Source: Paracoccaceae bacterium
GTDB taxonomy: Bacteria; Pseudomonadota; Alphaproteobacteria; Rhodobacterales; Rhodobacteraceae
Assembly: GCA_006226775.1 (NCBI GenBank)
Contig: SBGD01000009.1
Coordinates: forward strand, 46,942-110,941
Length of the DNA stretch: 64,000 bases
Reading direction: 5' to 3'
In this document: positions 27,092-36,338 of the stretch, piece by piece
Layout: the number at the start of each line of letters is the position of its first letter
Position numbering within the stretch: the stretch's first letter is position 1
Notes under the pieces: model-generated
Databases searched by the model: none
What the model was told of the DNA's origin: nothing
What the model saw: the letters and a program-made list of their open reading frames with translations, nothing else
Position numbers and translations under genes: made by a program

Positions 27092-28003
27092 ATGCAGGCG
27101 GAAACCCGGCCGATGGCGGCCGCAGGGTCGATTCTGGCCGCGATGGCGGTGATCGGCGTGATCGACAACGCGGTGCCGGTGCTGGCGGGCGAGATCGGGC
27201 TGTGGCAGTTCTATGCTTGGCGCGCGCTGCTTGCGGTGCCGGTGATGCTGCTCTGCGTGCGACTGGGCTTCGGCAGCCTTACGGTGCGGCGGATCTGGGC
27301 GGTGATGCTGCGCGGCAGCCTGCTGGCGCTGTCGATGCTGTTCTACTTCGGGTCGCTGGCGGTGATGCCGATTGCCCAGGCGCTGTCGGGGCTGTTCACC
27401 TCGCCGGTCTTCGTGCTGGTGATCACCGCGCTGGCGCTGCGCCAGAAGGTCGGGCCCTGGCGCATCCTCGCGGTGGCGATGGGCTTTGCCGGCATCCTCG
27501 TGGTGCTGACGCCGGACCCGGAGACCCTGACCTGGGCCAGCTTCCTGCCGGTTCTGGCCGGGCTTTTCTATGCGCTGGGCGCGATTGCCACCCGGACGAT
27601 CTGCAGCGGCGAGCAGTTGATGGCGATGGTGATGGCGATGTTCGTGGTGCAGGGGCTCATGGGACTGGCCGGGCTGGCCGGTCTGGCGCTCTGGCAGCCC
27701 GCGGTGCCCGAGGGCGGCGCGGGTTTCGTGCTGCGCGGCTGGGTCTGGCCGATGTCGCCGCTGGCGCATCTGCTGATGGCGGTGCAGGCGGTGTTCTCGA
27801 TCCTCGGCATCGGGCTGGTGACCCGCGCCTATGCGCTGGGCGAGGCCTCCTACGTGGCAGTCTTCGAGTATTCGGTGTTCATCTTCGGGCCCCTGGCGGC
27901 CTTCGCGATCTTCGGCCAGGCGGTGACCCTGACCGAGGTGCTGGGGATCGCGCTGATCGCCGCGGCGGGGATGGTGATCATGTGGCGGATGAAGGCGGGG
28001 TGA
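27092..28003 (+). CDS. DMT-superfamily (EamA) transporter
   Basis: 303 residues with ten predicted helices arranged as two EamA repeats; the first includes YAWRALLAVPVMLL and MPIAQALSGLFTSPVF, the second ALGEASYVAVFEYSVFIFGPLAAF. Family members export or import metabolites in the inner membrane. The ATG at 27092 has a GGGGGAG site at proper distance; the ATG at 27086 is too close to it. Divergent from the acyl-CoA ligase gene. Substrate unknown. Confidence 0.85.
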   Translation: MQAETRPMAAAGSILAAMAVIGVIDNAVPVLAGEIGLWQFYAWRALLAVPVMLLCVRLGFGSLTVRRIWAVMLRGSLLALSMLFYFGSLAVMPIAQALSGLFTSPVFVLVITALALRQKVGPWRILAVAMGFAGILVVLTPDPETLTWASFLPVLAGLFYALGAIATRTICSGEQLMAMVMAMFVVQGLMGLAGLAGLALWQPAVPEGGAGFVLRGWVWPMSPLAHLLMAVQAVFSILGIGLVTRAYALGEASYVAVFEYSVFIFGPLAAFAIFGQAVTLTEVLGIALIAAAGMVIMWRMKAG

Positions 28004-28353
28004 GGGGGGTGTGGGGTGGTGGTGGCTTGGGCGGAGGTACCGGCGACGGTTGGCCGAGGGAAGCGGAGCGCGCGGGGACCGGCCACCAGCGTCCATCAGC
28101 CGCCTGCCGTCATCCCGGGCTTGACCCGGGATCTCTGTGGACAAGGCGGCGTGAGAACCCGGGTCAGGCCCGGGATGACGTTGGAAGCGGGTGGCGGGAG
28201 ATCCCGGGGCAAGCCCGGGATGACGTGCGGAAGGGGAGGCAGGGGACGGGAGGCAGGAGAAGGGGAGGCGTGGGACAGGAAAGCACGGGACGCGAGGCCC
28301 TGCGCCCCCCGCAGCGAATTGCCGTTCGCGGCGCGGCAGGCTAGCGTCGGGCC
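28004..28353. repeat. Gene-free stretch with REP-like elements, locus 2
   Basis: 350 bp without a gene. Three related palindromes lie here: 28108-28135 (forward, contains ATCCCGGGCTTGACCCGGGA), and two in inverted orientation at 28153-28180 and 28198-28225 (each ending CCCGGGATGACG). The rest is G-rich and low-complexity (28000-28030 and 28225-28280), followed by the promoter region of the sulfotransferase gene. No other structure was seen. Confidence 0.75.
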
Positions 28354-28998
28354 ATGATCATCTCGCCCGGGCGGCGCTATATCTTTGTCCATATCCCCAA
28401 GACCGGCGGCACCGCGATGGCGCTGGCGCTGGAAGAGCGCGCCATGGCCGATGACATCCTGATCGGCGACACCCCCAAGGCCCGGCGCCGCCGCCACCGT
28501 CTCAAGGGCTTGAAAACCCGGGGAAGGCTCTGGAAACACTCGCGGATCTCGGACATCGACGGGCTGGTCAGCGCCGCAGACCTCGATGATTTCCTGATCT
28601 TCACCCTGGTGCGCAACCCCTGGGACCGGATGGTCAGCTACTACCACTGGCTCAGGGAGCAGGACTTCGACCATGCCGCCGTCGGCCTGGCCCGCAGCCT
28701 GCCGTTCGGCGCCTTCGTCCGGCACCCGCTGACCCATGCCAGCCTGTCGCGCAACCCCTCCGGGCGCTATGTCACCGATGCGCAGGGGTGCGAGCGGCAG
28801 GCGCTGTTTCTGCGGCTGGAACACCTGGCCGAGGATATCGCCCCGCTCGAGGCGCACCTGGGCTTTGCCCTGGCGCCCGGCCATGCCAACCGCTCGCAGC
28901 GCGCGGCGGATTACCGGGGCTACTACGATGCACAGAGCGCGGCGGCGGTGGCGCGGACCTGTGCCGCCGACATTGCCCGTTTCGGCTATGCCTTCTGA
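28354..28998 (+). CDS. Sulfotransferase family protein
   Basis: 214 residues. The 5'-phosphosulfate loop HIPKTGGT is at 13-20 and the 3'-phosphate motif RNPWDRMVSYY at 87-97, as in the Golgi-type/Gal-3-O sulfotransferase family common in marine Rhodobacteraceae. It would transfer sulfate from PAPS to a carbohydrate or lipid; the acceptor is unknown. No signal peptide, as expected for a cytosolic PAPS enzyme. It is a single gene preceded by the palindrome-rich spacer. Similar short sulfotransferases serve in surface polysaccharide modification (inference). Confidence 0.85.
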   Translation: MIISPGRRYIFVHIPKTGGTAMALALEERAMADDILIGDTPKARRRRHRLKGLKTRGRLWKHSRISDIDGLVSAADLDDFLIFTLVRNPWDRMVSYYHWLREQDFDHAAVGLARSLPFGAFVRHPLTHASLSRNPSGRYVTDAQGCERQALFLRLEHLAEDIAPLEAHLGFALAPGHANRSQRAADYRGYYDAQSAAAVARTCAADIARFGYAF

Positions 28999-29116
28999 GC
29001 GGGCTGTGGTGTAGTGACCGCCCAGGTCGCGCGGCCTTGACCTCGGCTGCCCGGATATTTTCTATGCGGTCACGGGTCTTTCCCGGGCGGGAAGGCAAAG
29101 CGCGGGGGCAAAGCCG

Positions 29117-29299
29117 GTGAAGAAGACTGAAACCAAGGCGCCGGGCAACAAGGACGCCCAGTTGATCCTGCGGCTCGACAAGGCCGAGCGGGATGAATTC
29201 GTGGCGCTCTGCAAGGCGATGGACACCACCGCCGCGCGCGAGATCCGGCACTTCATCCGGAAATTCACCAAGAAGAACCGCAGGGCCGCCAAGGAGTGA
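29117..29299 (+). CDS. Small ribbon-helix-helix-like protein
   Basis: 60 residues, Lys/Arg-rich. The segment AQLILRLDKAERDEFVALCK followed by MDTTAAREIRHFIRKF has the strand-helix-helix pattern of Arc/CopG DNA-binding proteins. The ATG at 29117 is preceded by a GGTGA-like site. Its TGA directly abuts the stop of the convergent LysE-family gene. It stands alone without a toxin partner, so a regulator role is more likely than antitoxin (inference). Confidence 0.65.
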   Translation: MKKTETKAPGNKDAQLILRLDKAERDEFVALCKAMDTTAAREIRHFIRKFTKKNRRAAKE

Positions 29300-29929
29300 T
29301 CACCCCGCCCGGCGAAGGCTGGCGGTCAGCACGCCCATGGCAATCAGCGCGCCGCCGCCCAGGCGGGTGAGCCAGGCGATCACGCCGGGCCGCGCGATGG
29401 CCGCGCGCAGCCGGTCGGCCAGCAGCGCATAGGCCAGCGCATTGAGCGCGGCAAGCCCGACGAAGGTGGCGATCAGCACGGCGAACTGCGGCAGCAGCGG
29501 CGCCCCGGCATCGAGGAACTGCGGCACGAAGGCGATGAAGAAGGCGATGCTCTTGGGATTGAGGGCCGTGACCGCGGCGGTATGGGCAAAGACGCCGCGC
29601 GCGCTCACCTCGGTGCGGAGCCTGTCGGCGCGCATCCCCGTGGACGGCGCCGAGCGGATCAGCCGGACCCCGAGCCAGACCAGGTAGGCCGCGCCGATCC
29701 ATTTCAGCGCGGTAAACAGCGTGGCCGAGGCCAGCACCAGCGCGCCCAGGCCCGCCAGCGAGGCCGTCATGGCGATCAGGTCGCCGCTTGCCACCCCGGC
29801 GGCCGAGGCCAGCGCGACGCTGCGGCCCTTCGACAGCGCGTAGCTCAGCACCAGCAGCACCGTCGGCCCGGGGATCAGCAAAAGCGCGGTGGACGCCGCG
29901 ACGAAGGTGAGCCAGAGATTGACGTCCAT
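29300..29929 (-). CDS. LysE-family amino-acid/metabolite exporter
   Basis: 209 residues, six hydrophobic segments. The family signature PGPTVLLVLSYALSKGRSVALASAAGVASGD lies in the N-terminal third, and ALNPKSIAFFIAFVPQF in the middle. RhtB/LysE proteins export amino acids such as threonine, homoserine or lysine. Start at 29929 (MDVNLWLTFV). It follows mtnP on the same strand with a 31-bp gap and may be co-transcribed. Substrate unknown. Confidence 0.88.
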   Translation of the reverse strand: MDVNLWLTFVAASTALLLIPGPTVLLVLSYALSKGRSVALASAAGVASGDLIAMTASLAGLGALVLASATLFTALKWIGAAYLVWLGVRLIRSAPSTGMRADRLRTEVSARGVFAHTAAVTALNPKSIAFFIAFVPQFLDAGAPLLPQFAVLIATFVGLAALNALAYALLADRLRAAIARPGVIAWLTRLGGGALIAMGVLTASLRRAG

Positions 29930-29960
29930 GCGGACCTCGCAAGCAGATGTAGGCCGGGCT

Positions 29961-30848
29961 TCAGCCCGGCACGGTTCCAAGAACACGCCCCGCCACCGCG
30001 TCGAGCCGCGCCAGAAGCGCCGGATCGCGCCGCTCCGGCGCGGTCATGAGGGCATGGTCCAGCGCATGGTCGCAGCCCTGCGGGCAGGGCGCGCGCGCCG
30101 CGCCCAGAAGGCCCGGCAGCCGGCCCACCAGCGCCCGACCCCTGTCGGCATTGCCCGCCAGCGTGGCGACGATCGCCGAGACATCGACCGCGCCGTGCTC
30201 GGGATGCCAACTGTCGTAATCGGTGACCATGGCGACGGCGGCATAGCACAGTTCGGCCTCGCGGGCGAGCCGCGCCTCGGGCATGTTGGTCATGCCGATC
30301 ACATCCGCGCCCCAGTGCTCGCGGTAGATCCGCGATTCCGCCAGGGTCGAGAACTGCGGACCCTCCATCGCCAGGTAGGTGCCGTGGTCATGCACCCGCA
30401 CCCCGGCGTCACGCGCCGCTTGCACACAGGCCTCCGACAGCCGGGCGCAGGTGGGATGGGCCAGGCTCACATGGGCGACGCAGCCGCTGCCGAAAAAGCT
30501 CCGCTCGCGCGCGGTGGTGCGGTCGATGAACTGGTCGACGATGACGAAATCACCCGGTGCCATCTCGTCGCGAAACGACCCGCAGGCGGACACGGCAATG
30601 ACATCCGTCACCCCCAACCGCTTGAGCGCGTCGATATTGGCGCGGTAGGGCAGGGAATTCGGTGCATGGACATGCCCCCGCCCGTGGCGCGGCAGAAAGG
30701 CCATGGCCACGCCGTTCAGACGGCCGGTCAGGACCTGGTCCGAGGGTGCGCCCCAGGGTGTGTCCACCGTCACCCAATCCGCCCCGTCGAGCCCGGCGAT
30801 CTCGTAGATCCCCGATCCGCCGATCACCCCGATCATGGTCTCCGCCAT
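29961..30848 (-). CDS. mtnP: S-methyl-5'-thioadenosine phosphorylase
   Basis: 295 residues of the PNP/MTAP fold. IGVIGGSGIYEIAGL begins the protein; PRHGRGHVHAPNSLPYRANI (phosphate and base contacts), DHGTYLAMEGPQFSTLAESRIYR and GMTNMPEARLAREAELCYAAVAMVTDYD are conserved. It phosphorolyses methylthioadenosine to adenine and methylthioribose-1-phosphate for methionine salvage. Start at 30848; a second ATG lies at 30836. The LysE gene follows. Confidence 0.93.
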   Translation of the reverse strand: MAETMIGVIGGSGIYEIAGLDGADWVTVDTPWGAPSDQVLTGRLNGVAMAFLPRHGRGHVHAPNSLPYRANIDALKRLGVTDVIAVSACGSFRDEMAPGDFVIVDQFIDRTTARERSFFGSGCVAHVSLAHPTCARLSEACVQAARDAGVRVHDHGTYLAMEGPQFSTLAESRIYREHWGADVIGMTNMPEARLAREAELCYAAVAMVTDYDSWHPEHGAVDVSAIVATLAGNADRGRALVGRLPGLLGAARAPCPQGCDHALDHALMTAPERRDPALLARLDAVAGRVLGTVPG

Positions 30849-31060
30849 CGCCTGTCTCGCCCTTTCCGGATCGGCCCCGCTTTGCCCCTGGAGTGTGCCG
30901 CTTTATTCCGCAAGGGCAAGAGCGGGAGTGATCCTGCCGGAAGACCGACGGGCGCGTCGCGCCCCAGGGGCCGCCGCAGCCTAGTTTCACGTCACGGGTA
31001 GCCAAGGCGGCTGTGCTGCACTATTAGCGCTATCGCACACATAAAAGACAGGACCTTTCG

Positions 31061-32695
31061 ATGAACCGAGCTTTGCTGGCCTCGTTTGCCAAGGGCTTTG
31101 CCAAGCCCGACCTGCGCCTTGCTCCGGATGAGCATCTCTCTCCGGCGCGTCTGCGAATCGAGCTCCTGTCCGGTCTGACCGTGGCGCTGGCGCTGGTGCC
31201 CGAGGCGGTGGCCTTTGCCTTCGTCGCCGGGGTGCACCCGCTGGTCGGGCTCTACGCCGCCTTTCTCGTCGGGCTGATCACCGCGCTGATCGGCGGGCGG
31301 CCGGGGATGATCTCGGGCGCGACCGGGGCGCTGGCGGTGGTCATGGTGGCGCTGGTGGCGGATCACGGGGTCGAATACCTCTTTGCCACGGTGGTTCTCA
31401 TGGGGCTGTTGCAGATCTTCGCGGGTGCGATGCAATGGGGCAAGTTCATCCGGCTGGTGCCGCACTCGGTGATGCTGGGCTTCGTCAACGGGCTGGCGAT
31501 CGTGATCTTCCTGGCGCAGCTGACCCAGTTCAAGGTGCCCGGCACCGCCGGCGGCACTGGCCACGGGGTCGGCGGCGGCGAATGGCTGACGGGATGGCCG
31601 CTGGCGATGATGCTCGGGCTGGTCGGGCTGACCATGGCGATCATCTGGGTGATGCCCAAGATCACCAAGGTGATCCCGGCGCCTCTGGCCGGCATCGGCG
31701 TGGTGGCGGCACTGGTCATCGTCTTCGGCATCGATGTGCCACGCGTCGGCGACATGGCCTCGATCCAGGGCGGGCTGCCGCAGTTTCACGTGCCGATGGT
31801 GCCGCTGAACTGGGAAACCCTGCAGATCATCCTGCCCTATTCGGTGATCCTTGCGGCCATCGGGCTGATCGAATCGCTGCTGACGCTGAACCTGGTGGGC
31901 GAGATCACGGGCAAGCGCGGCGGCGCCAGCCAGGAGTGCATCGCCCAGGGCGTGGCCAATACCGTCACCGGGTTCTTCGGCGGCATGGGCGGCTGCGCGA
32001 TGATCGGCCAGTCGATGATCAACGTGAAATCCGGCGGCCGCACCCGCATCGCGGCCATCGCGGCGGCGCTGTTCCTGCTGATCTTCATCCTCTTCGCCTC
32101 GCCGGTGATCGAGCTCATTCCGCTGGCGGCGCTGGTCGGGGTGATGTTCATGGTGGTGATCGGCACCTTCGCCTGGAACTCGCTGACCATCCTGCGCAAG
32201 GTGCCCTTGATGGACGCCTTCGTCATCCTGCTGGTGACGGCGGTGACGGTCTACGAGGACCTGGCGGTGGCGGTGGTGGTCGGCGTGATCGTCTCGGCGC
32301 TGGCCTATTCGTGGAACAACGCCCGGCGCATCCACGCCAATACCCGCATGTCGGCCACCGATCCCGGCGCCAAGGTCTACGAGATCCAGGGCCCGCTGTT
32401 CTTCGGCTCGACCGACGGGTTCATCGAGCTCTTCGAGATCGAGAGCGACCCGGACGTGGTGATCGTCGATTTCAACGACAGCCGGGTGGTCGACCAGTCG
32501 GCGCTGCAGGCGATCGAGGCGGTGGCGACGAAATACGAAGCCGCCGGAAAGCAGATCAGGCTGCGTCACCTGAGCCGCGATTGCCACCAGTTGCTGACCA
32601 AGGCCGGCCACCTGATCGTCGACAGCGACGATGACCCCGATTACGAACTGGCGGTGGATTACAACGTGCGCACCGGCATCCTCGGCGGGCACTGA
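31061..32695 (+). CDS. SulP-family anion transporter with STAS domain
   Basis: 544 residues. The transmembrane part (about 30-420) has the SulP signature LSGLTVALALVPEAVAFAFVAGVHPLVGLYAAF and the QECIAQGVANTVTGFFGGMGGCAMIGQSMINVKSGG block. A STAS domain (about 435-535) has VVIVDFNDSRVVDQSALQAIEAV. Such proteins carry sulfate or bicarbonate with Na or H coupling. The ATG at 31061 comes after a gene-free 212 bp that separates it from divergent mtnP. Sulfate versus bicarbonate cannot be decided. Confidence 0.9.
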   Translation: MNRALLASFAKGFAKPDLRLAPDEHLSPARLRIELLSGLTVALALVPEAVAFAFVAGVHPLVGLYAAFLVGLITALIGGRPGMISGATGALAVVMVALVADHGVEYLFATVVLMGLLQIFAGAMQWGKFIRLVPHSVMLGFVNGLAIVIFLAQLTQFKVPGTAGGTGHGVGGGEWLTGWPLAMMLGLVGLTMAIIWVMPKITKVIPAPLAGIGVVAALVIVFGIDVPRVGDMASIQGGLPQFHVPMVPLNWETLQIILPYSVILAAIGLIESLLTLNLVGEITGKRGGASQECIAQGVANTVTGFFGGMGGCAMIGQSMINVKSGGRTRIAAIAAALFLLIFILFASPVIELIPLAALVGVMFMVVIGTFAWNSLTILRKVPLMDAFVILLVTAVTVYEDLAVAVVVGVIVSALAYSWNNARRIHANTRMSATDPGAKVYEIQGPLFFGSTDGFIELFEIESDPDVVIVDFNDSRVVDQSALQAIEAVATKYEAAGKQIRLRHLSRDCHQLLTKAGHLIVDSDDDPDYELAVDYNVRTGILGGH

Positions 32696-32700
32696 GCGCG

Positions 32701-33534
32701 TCAGAGCCGCACCGCCCAGGTGCCGCCAAGCGCCCGGCAGGTGGCGCCGCTGCCCAGCTTGAACCGCGCCAGTCCCGGCGCGGTTTCGGCATCGACCATC
32801 CCGAGGTCGATCCGCGCCACCCCGCGCCGCGCCAGCACCCGCATCGCCCGCCAGAGCAGCAGGTGATGGGCGCAGGCGCGCCGCCCCGCCGCCCCGCTCC
32901 AGCCGATGTGATAGCTTGCCACGGCGCCGTGGCAGAGAAACAGCATGGCGGCCACCGGAGCGCCCTTGTCGCGCGCCTCGAACAGCCGGGCCTGGCCGCG
33001 GTTGGCGGCGGCATAGGCGGCCGCAAGGACCGCCGGGTAGCCGCGGTAGCGCCGCGCCTTCTGCTGCTGCTGGTCCTGGCGCAAAAGCCAGTGGCCGGGA
33101 TCGGCGGGCAGGGCGCTTTCGACCACCTCGAGCCCGGCGCGAAACCCGCGGTTCAGCCGGTTGCGCCACTTCTGCGCCATGCGCGCCGTCATCTCTTCCG
33201 CGCCGCGCGCCAGCGCCAGTTCCGCCACATGCCCGGCGCTGCGCACCCGCAGGCCGGGATGGGCGCCCGGGGTCTCGGCATTGACCAGCAGCAGGCGGCA
33301 GCCGGTGCCATTGCTCAGCCGCAGCCGGTCGGTCCCGGCGATATCGGCGCGCGAGATCAGCCCGAGATTCAGCGGCCCGAACCTGCGCCGCATGACCTGC
33401 ACCTCGCGCTGCGGGTCGGGCAGGAAGATGTTCAGGGCAGGACGGCCCAGATAGGACAGGGCCGCCCCGAAGGCAGGGTGTTGCTGCAAAGGCGCAGTCT
33501 GGAGCGCAGTGAGATGTGCGGTGTGAAACGACAT
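32701..33534 (-). CDS. FemAB/GNAT-like acyltransferase
   Basis: 277 residues. The C-terminal half has the GNAT/FemAB pattern: QKWRNRLNRGFRAGLEV, PVAAMLFLCHGAVASYHIGWSGAAGRRACAHHLLLWRAM and GVARIDLGMVDAETAPGLARFKLGSGA. Relatives transfer amino acids or acyl groups to peptidoglycan precursors or lipids. The start at 33534 (MSFHTAHLTAL) was chosen. It is convergent with the SulP gene (5 bp between stops). The specific acceptor is not visible. Confidence 0.75.
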   Translation of the reverse strand: MSFHTAHLTALQTAPLQQHPAFGAALSYLGRPALNIFLPDPQREVQVMRRRFGPLNLGLISRADIAGTDRLRLSNGTGCRLLLVNAETPGAHPGLRVRSAGHVAELALARGAEEMTARMAQKWRNRLNRGFRAGLEVVESALPADPGHWLLRQDQQQQKARRYRGYPAVLAAAYAAANRGQARLFEARDKGAPVAAMLFLCHGAVASYHIGWSGAAGRRACAHHLLLWRAMRVLARRGVARIDLGMVDAETAPGLARFKLGSGATCRALGGTWAVRL

Positions 33535-33581
33535 GCCGATATTAACGTCTGATTCAGGTAAACCAGTCATTAACATCGGTT

Positions 33582-33716
33582 ATGAAAAAGCTAACCGTCA
33601 TGGGGGTCCACGCCCCCGCGCCGCGCCTGACCCGCGCCGCCCTTGTCCTCATTGCCGGTTCGGTCTCCCTGCCGGTCGCCTGCGTGCTCTGGCTGATCGA
33701 GTGGCTCTGGCTGTGA
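33582..33716 (+). CDS. Predicted 44-residue single-span membrane protein
   Basis: ATG at 33582 opens a frame of MKKLTVMGVHAPAPRLTRAA followed by a hydrophobic stretch LVLIAGSVSLPVACVLW and the aromatic tail LIEWLWL, stop at 33714-33716. A positively charged N terminus and one transmembrane helix fit a small membrane protein. A terminator starts at the stop codon. It is divergent from the FemAB-like gene. No family recognised; expression is not proven. Confidence 0.45.
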   Translation: MKKLTVMGVHAPAPRLTRAALVLIAGSVSLPVACVLWLIEWLWL

Positions 33717-33750
33717 CCCGGGGCAAAGCCGCGCCATGCCGGGTCTTCTT
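33716..33750 (+). terminator. Hairpin terminator after the 44-residue ORF
   Basis: ACCCGG (33716-33721) pairs with CCGGGT (33739-33744), with further pairing possible in the loop, followed by CTTCTTCTGTTC. It then runs into AGAAATATCCCGGGG, a second copy of the motif found after the ectoine terminator. Confidence 0.55.
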
Positions 33751-33806
33751 CTGTTCAGAAATATCCCGGGGCAGGCCAAGGGCCGGGGGCGGGCCCCCAT
33801 GCCCGA

Positions 33807-35111
33807 TCAGCCAAGCCGAACTAGCGCGTGGCGCTTCTTGCCAGCCGAAAGTTTCACTCCATTTTCAAACTCTTCAATGTTCAACATTGTCGAGAGATCG
33901 GAAATAGGTTGGTCGTTTACCTTTGCTCCGCCTTCCGCAAATAGCCGCTTTACCTCCTTGCCGGTCTTTGCGAGGCCTGCAAGCAAGAACAGGTCTTTCG
34001 CCAGGATGCGATGGATAGGGGCAGGGCTCGGGACTGTGTCTGGGCCTCCTCCCAATGGTATTTCGTCGGTAAATTTGTCCTTCGTTAAAATGATCGTCGG
34101 CAGGTCATCGCCCACGCCGCCCTTCTCGAAGACCTCGCGCGCGGTGGCTTCCGCCGCCGCCGCGGCGTCCGCCCCGTGGCAAAGCGTGGTGACCTCGCGC
34201 GCCAGCACGATCTTGGCCTCGTTGATCTCGGATCCCGCCAGCGCGCCCAACCGGTCGCATTCCTCGACCGGCAGTTCGGTATAGAGCTTGAGGAACCGGC
34301 CGACGTCGGCATCGGTGGAATTGCGCCAGAACTGCCAGAAGGCATAGGGGCTCAGCATGTCGGCATTCAGCCACATGGCGCCGCCCTGGCTCTTGCCCAT
34401 CTTGCGCCCGTCGCTGGTGGTCAGAAGCGGCGAGGTCAGCCCGTAGATCTCATGGTCGAGCACCCGCCGGGTCAGGTCGATGCCGTTGACGATATTGCCC
34501 CATTGGTCCGAGCCGCCCATCTGCAACAGACAACCGTAGCGCCGGTTCAGCTCGAGGAAGTCATAGGCCTGCAGGATCATGTAGTTGAACTCGAGGAAGG
34601 ACAGCGATTGCTCGCGGTCGAGCCGCGACTTCACGCTCTCGAACGACAGCATCCGGTTGACCGAGAAATGCCGCCCGATGTCGCGCAGAAAGTCGAGGTA
34701 ATTGAGCCCGTCCAGCCATTCCGCATTGTTCAGCATCAGCGCGTCGGTTTCGCCCTCGCCATAGGAGAGGTACTTGGCAAAGACCTGCTTCATGCCGTCG
34801 ATATTGGCGTCGATCTGCTCGGGCCCCAGCAGCGGCCGCTCGTCCGAGCGGAACGAGGGATCGCCCACCTTGGTGGTGCCGCCGCCCATCAGGGTGATCG
34901 GCTTGTGCCCGGTCTTCTGCAGCCAGCGCAGCATCATGATGTTGAGCAGATGCCCCACATGCAGTGACTGTGCGGTGGCATCATAGCCGATATAGGCGGT
35001 CACGACCCCCTTGGACAAGGCCTCGTCCAGCCCCTGGTAATCGGTGCAATCGGCCAGGTAGCCGCGTTCCATCATGGTGGCCATGAAGTCCGATTTGGGA
35101 TGGTAGGTCAT
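33807..35111 (-). CDS. tyrS: Tyrosyl-tRNA synthetase
   Basis: 434 residues, class I synthetase. HVGHLLNIM holds the HIGH-like signature, [15 protein letters not shown] the KMSKS-like loop, and the C-terminal S4-like domain reads [21 protein letters not shown]. It charges tRNA-Tyr. ATG at 35111. The last ~290 bases of the gene (33807-34100) are clearly lower in GC (42% and 50% in the two 60-base blocks at 33841-33960) than the rest, although the protein is intact. Divergent from anmK. Confidence 0.96.
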   Translation of the reverse strand: MTYHPKSDFMATMMERGYLADCTDYQGLDEALSKGVVTAYIGYDATAQSLHVGHLLNIMMLRWLQKTGHKPITLMGGGTTKVGDPSFRSDERPLLGPEQIDANIDGMKQVFAKYLSYGEGETDALMLNNAEWLDGLNYLDFLRDIGRHFSVNRMLSFESVKSRLDREQSLSFLEFNYMILQAYDFLELNRRYGCLLQMGGSDQWGNIVNGIDLTRRVLDHEIYGLTSPLLTTSDGRKMGKSQGGAMWLNADMLSPYAFWQFWRNSTDADVGRFLKLYTELPVEECDRLGALAGSEINEAKIVLAREVTTLCHGADAAAAAEATAREVFEKGGVGDDLPTIILTKDKFTDEIPLGGGPDTVPSPAPIHRILAKDLFLLAGLAKTGKEVKRLFAEGGAKVNDQPISDLSTMLNIEEFENGVKLSAGKKRHALVRLG

Positions 35112-35171
35112 GGGGTCTCTCCGATATGGTCCGGCAAGGCTATAAAGGCCGCGGGCTGCGAGGAAAAGGGC

Positions 35172-36266
35172 ATGTTGAAGCCAGGCATCATCACGGCGCT
35201 GGGCGCCATGTCCGGCACATCGCTGGACGGCGTGGATGCGGCGGTGATCCGCACCGACGGCGAGGTGATCGACGGCTTCGGGCCAAGCCGCTACCGCCCC
35301 TATTCCGACGCCGAACGCGTGGTGCTCAAGGCGGCGCTGGGGCGCTGGCCGGGCGAGGACCTGGGCGCGGCGCTGGACGTGGTGCAGCGCGCGCATGAAG
35401 AGGCGCTGGGCGGGTTGGATGCCGAGATCGTGGGCTTTCACGGCCAGACCCTGGCGCATGAGCCGGGCGGGCGCGGCACCCATCAGCTGGGCGATGGCGC
35501 GGCGCTGGCGGCGGCGCTGGGCAAGCCGGTGGTCTGGGATTTCCGCTCGTCGGATGTGCGGCTGGGCGGGCAGGGCGCGCCGCTGGCGCCCTTCTACCAC
35601 TTCGCCTGCGCGAAATGGATCGGGGCCCGGGCGCCGGTTGGGTTTCTCAACCTCGGCGGCGTCGGCAACCTGACCTGGGTCGATCCGTCGAAACCGGGCC
35701 CCGAGGCCGAGGGCGCGCTGCTGGCCTTCGACACCGGCCCGGCCAATGCGCCGCTCAACGACCTGATGCAGGAACGCCGCGGGCTGTCTTGTGACAAGGA
35801 CGGCGCGCTAGCCCGCGAAGGGGCGGTCGCCGAGGGCGCGCTGGAGCTTTTCCTCGACGAGGGCTATTTCCTGAAGATCCCGCCCAAGTCCCTGGACCGC
35901 AACGATTTCTCGGTGATGCTCGACCTCGTGCGCGAGCTGGACGATGCCGATGCCGCCGCCACCATGTGCGCCATGGCGGCCAGCGCGGTGATGCGCGGGA
36001 TGGAGCATTGCCCGGCGCCGCCGCAAGCGCTCTATGTCACCGGCGGCGGGCGGCACAACCCGGTGATGATGCGGATGCTCAGCGTGTCGCTGGATTGCCC
36101 GGTGGCGCCGGTCGAGGAGGTGGGCCTCGACGGCGACATGCTCGAGGCCCAGGCCTTTGCCTATCTCGCGGTGCGGGTGGCGCGCGGCCTGCCGACCTCG
36201 GCGCCCGGCACCACCGGCGTGCGCGCGCTGGTCGGCGGCGGCGAGATCTCGCGGCCCGAGGCCTGA
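35172..36266 (+). CDS. anmK: Anhydro-N-acetylmuramic acid kinase
   Basis: 364 residues, ASKHA fold. [20 protein letters not shown] is the phosphate-1 motif; [25 protein letters not shown] and [15 protein letters not shown] are all typical of AnmK. It hydrolyses and phosphorylates 1,6-anhydroMurNAc released by lytic transglycosylases, three of which are coded in this window. The ATG at 35172 is preceded by AGGAAAAGG. It is divergent from tyrS, and a long hairpin follows. Confidence 0.95.
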   Translation: MLKPGIITALGAMSGTSLDGVDAAVIRTDGEVIDGFGPSRYRPYSDAERVVLKAALGRWPGEDLGAALDVVQRAHEEALGGLDAEIVGFHGQTLAHEPGGRGTHQLGDGAALAAALGKPVVWDFRSSDVRLGGQGAPLAPFYHFACAKWIGARAPVGFLNLGGVGNLTWVDPSKPGPEAEGALLAFDTGPANAPLNDLMQERRGLSCDKDGALAREGAVAEGALELFLDEGYFLKIPPKSLDRNDFSVMLDLVRELDDADAAATMCAMAASAVMRGMEHCPAPPQALYVTGGGRHNPVMMRMLSVSLDCPVAPVEEVGLDGDMLEAQAFAYLAVRVARGLPTSAPGTTGVRALVGGGEISRPEA

Positions 36267-36274
36267 GCGGCCGG

Positions 36275-36338
36275 GCCGCTCATCCAGCCCTTGCGGGCCG
36301 TCTTCGCGAGGACGGCCCGCAAGGGCCGGAGGAGCGGC
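36275..36338. terminator. Strong bidirectional hairpin terminator
   Basis: A 16-bp perfect stem, GCCCTTGCGGGCCGTC (36287-36302) with GACGGCCCGCAAGGGC (36311-36326), has an 8-base loop. An outer 7-bp pair, GCCGCTC (36275-36281) with GAGCGGC (36332-36338), frames it. It lies exactly between the convergent anmK and flavin reductase genes. Confidence 0.8.

Noticed and set aside
24160..28344. Very long open frame (about 1390 codons) on the plus strand
   Set aside because: Antisense to waaA and the acyl-CoA ligase; composition is Arg/Gly/His-rich without any domain. A product of high GC and codon bias in the real genes.
29117..29299. Type II antitoxin
   Set aside because: The RHH-like protein has no toxin gene on either side; the neighbour is a LysE exporter.
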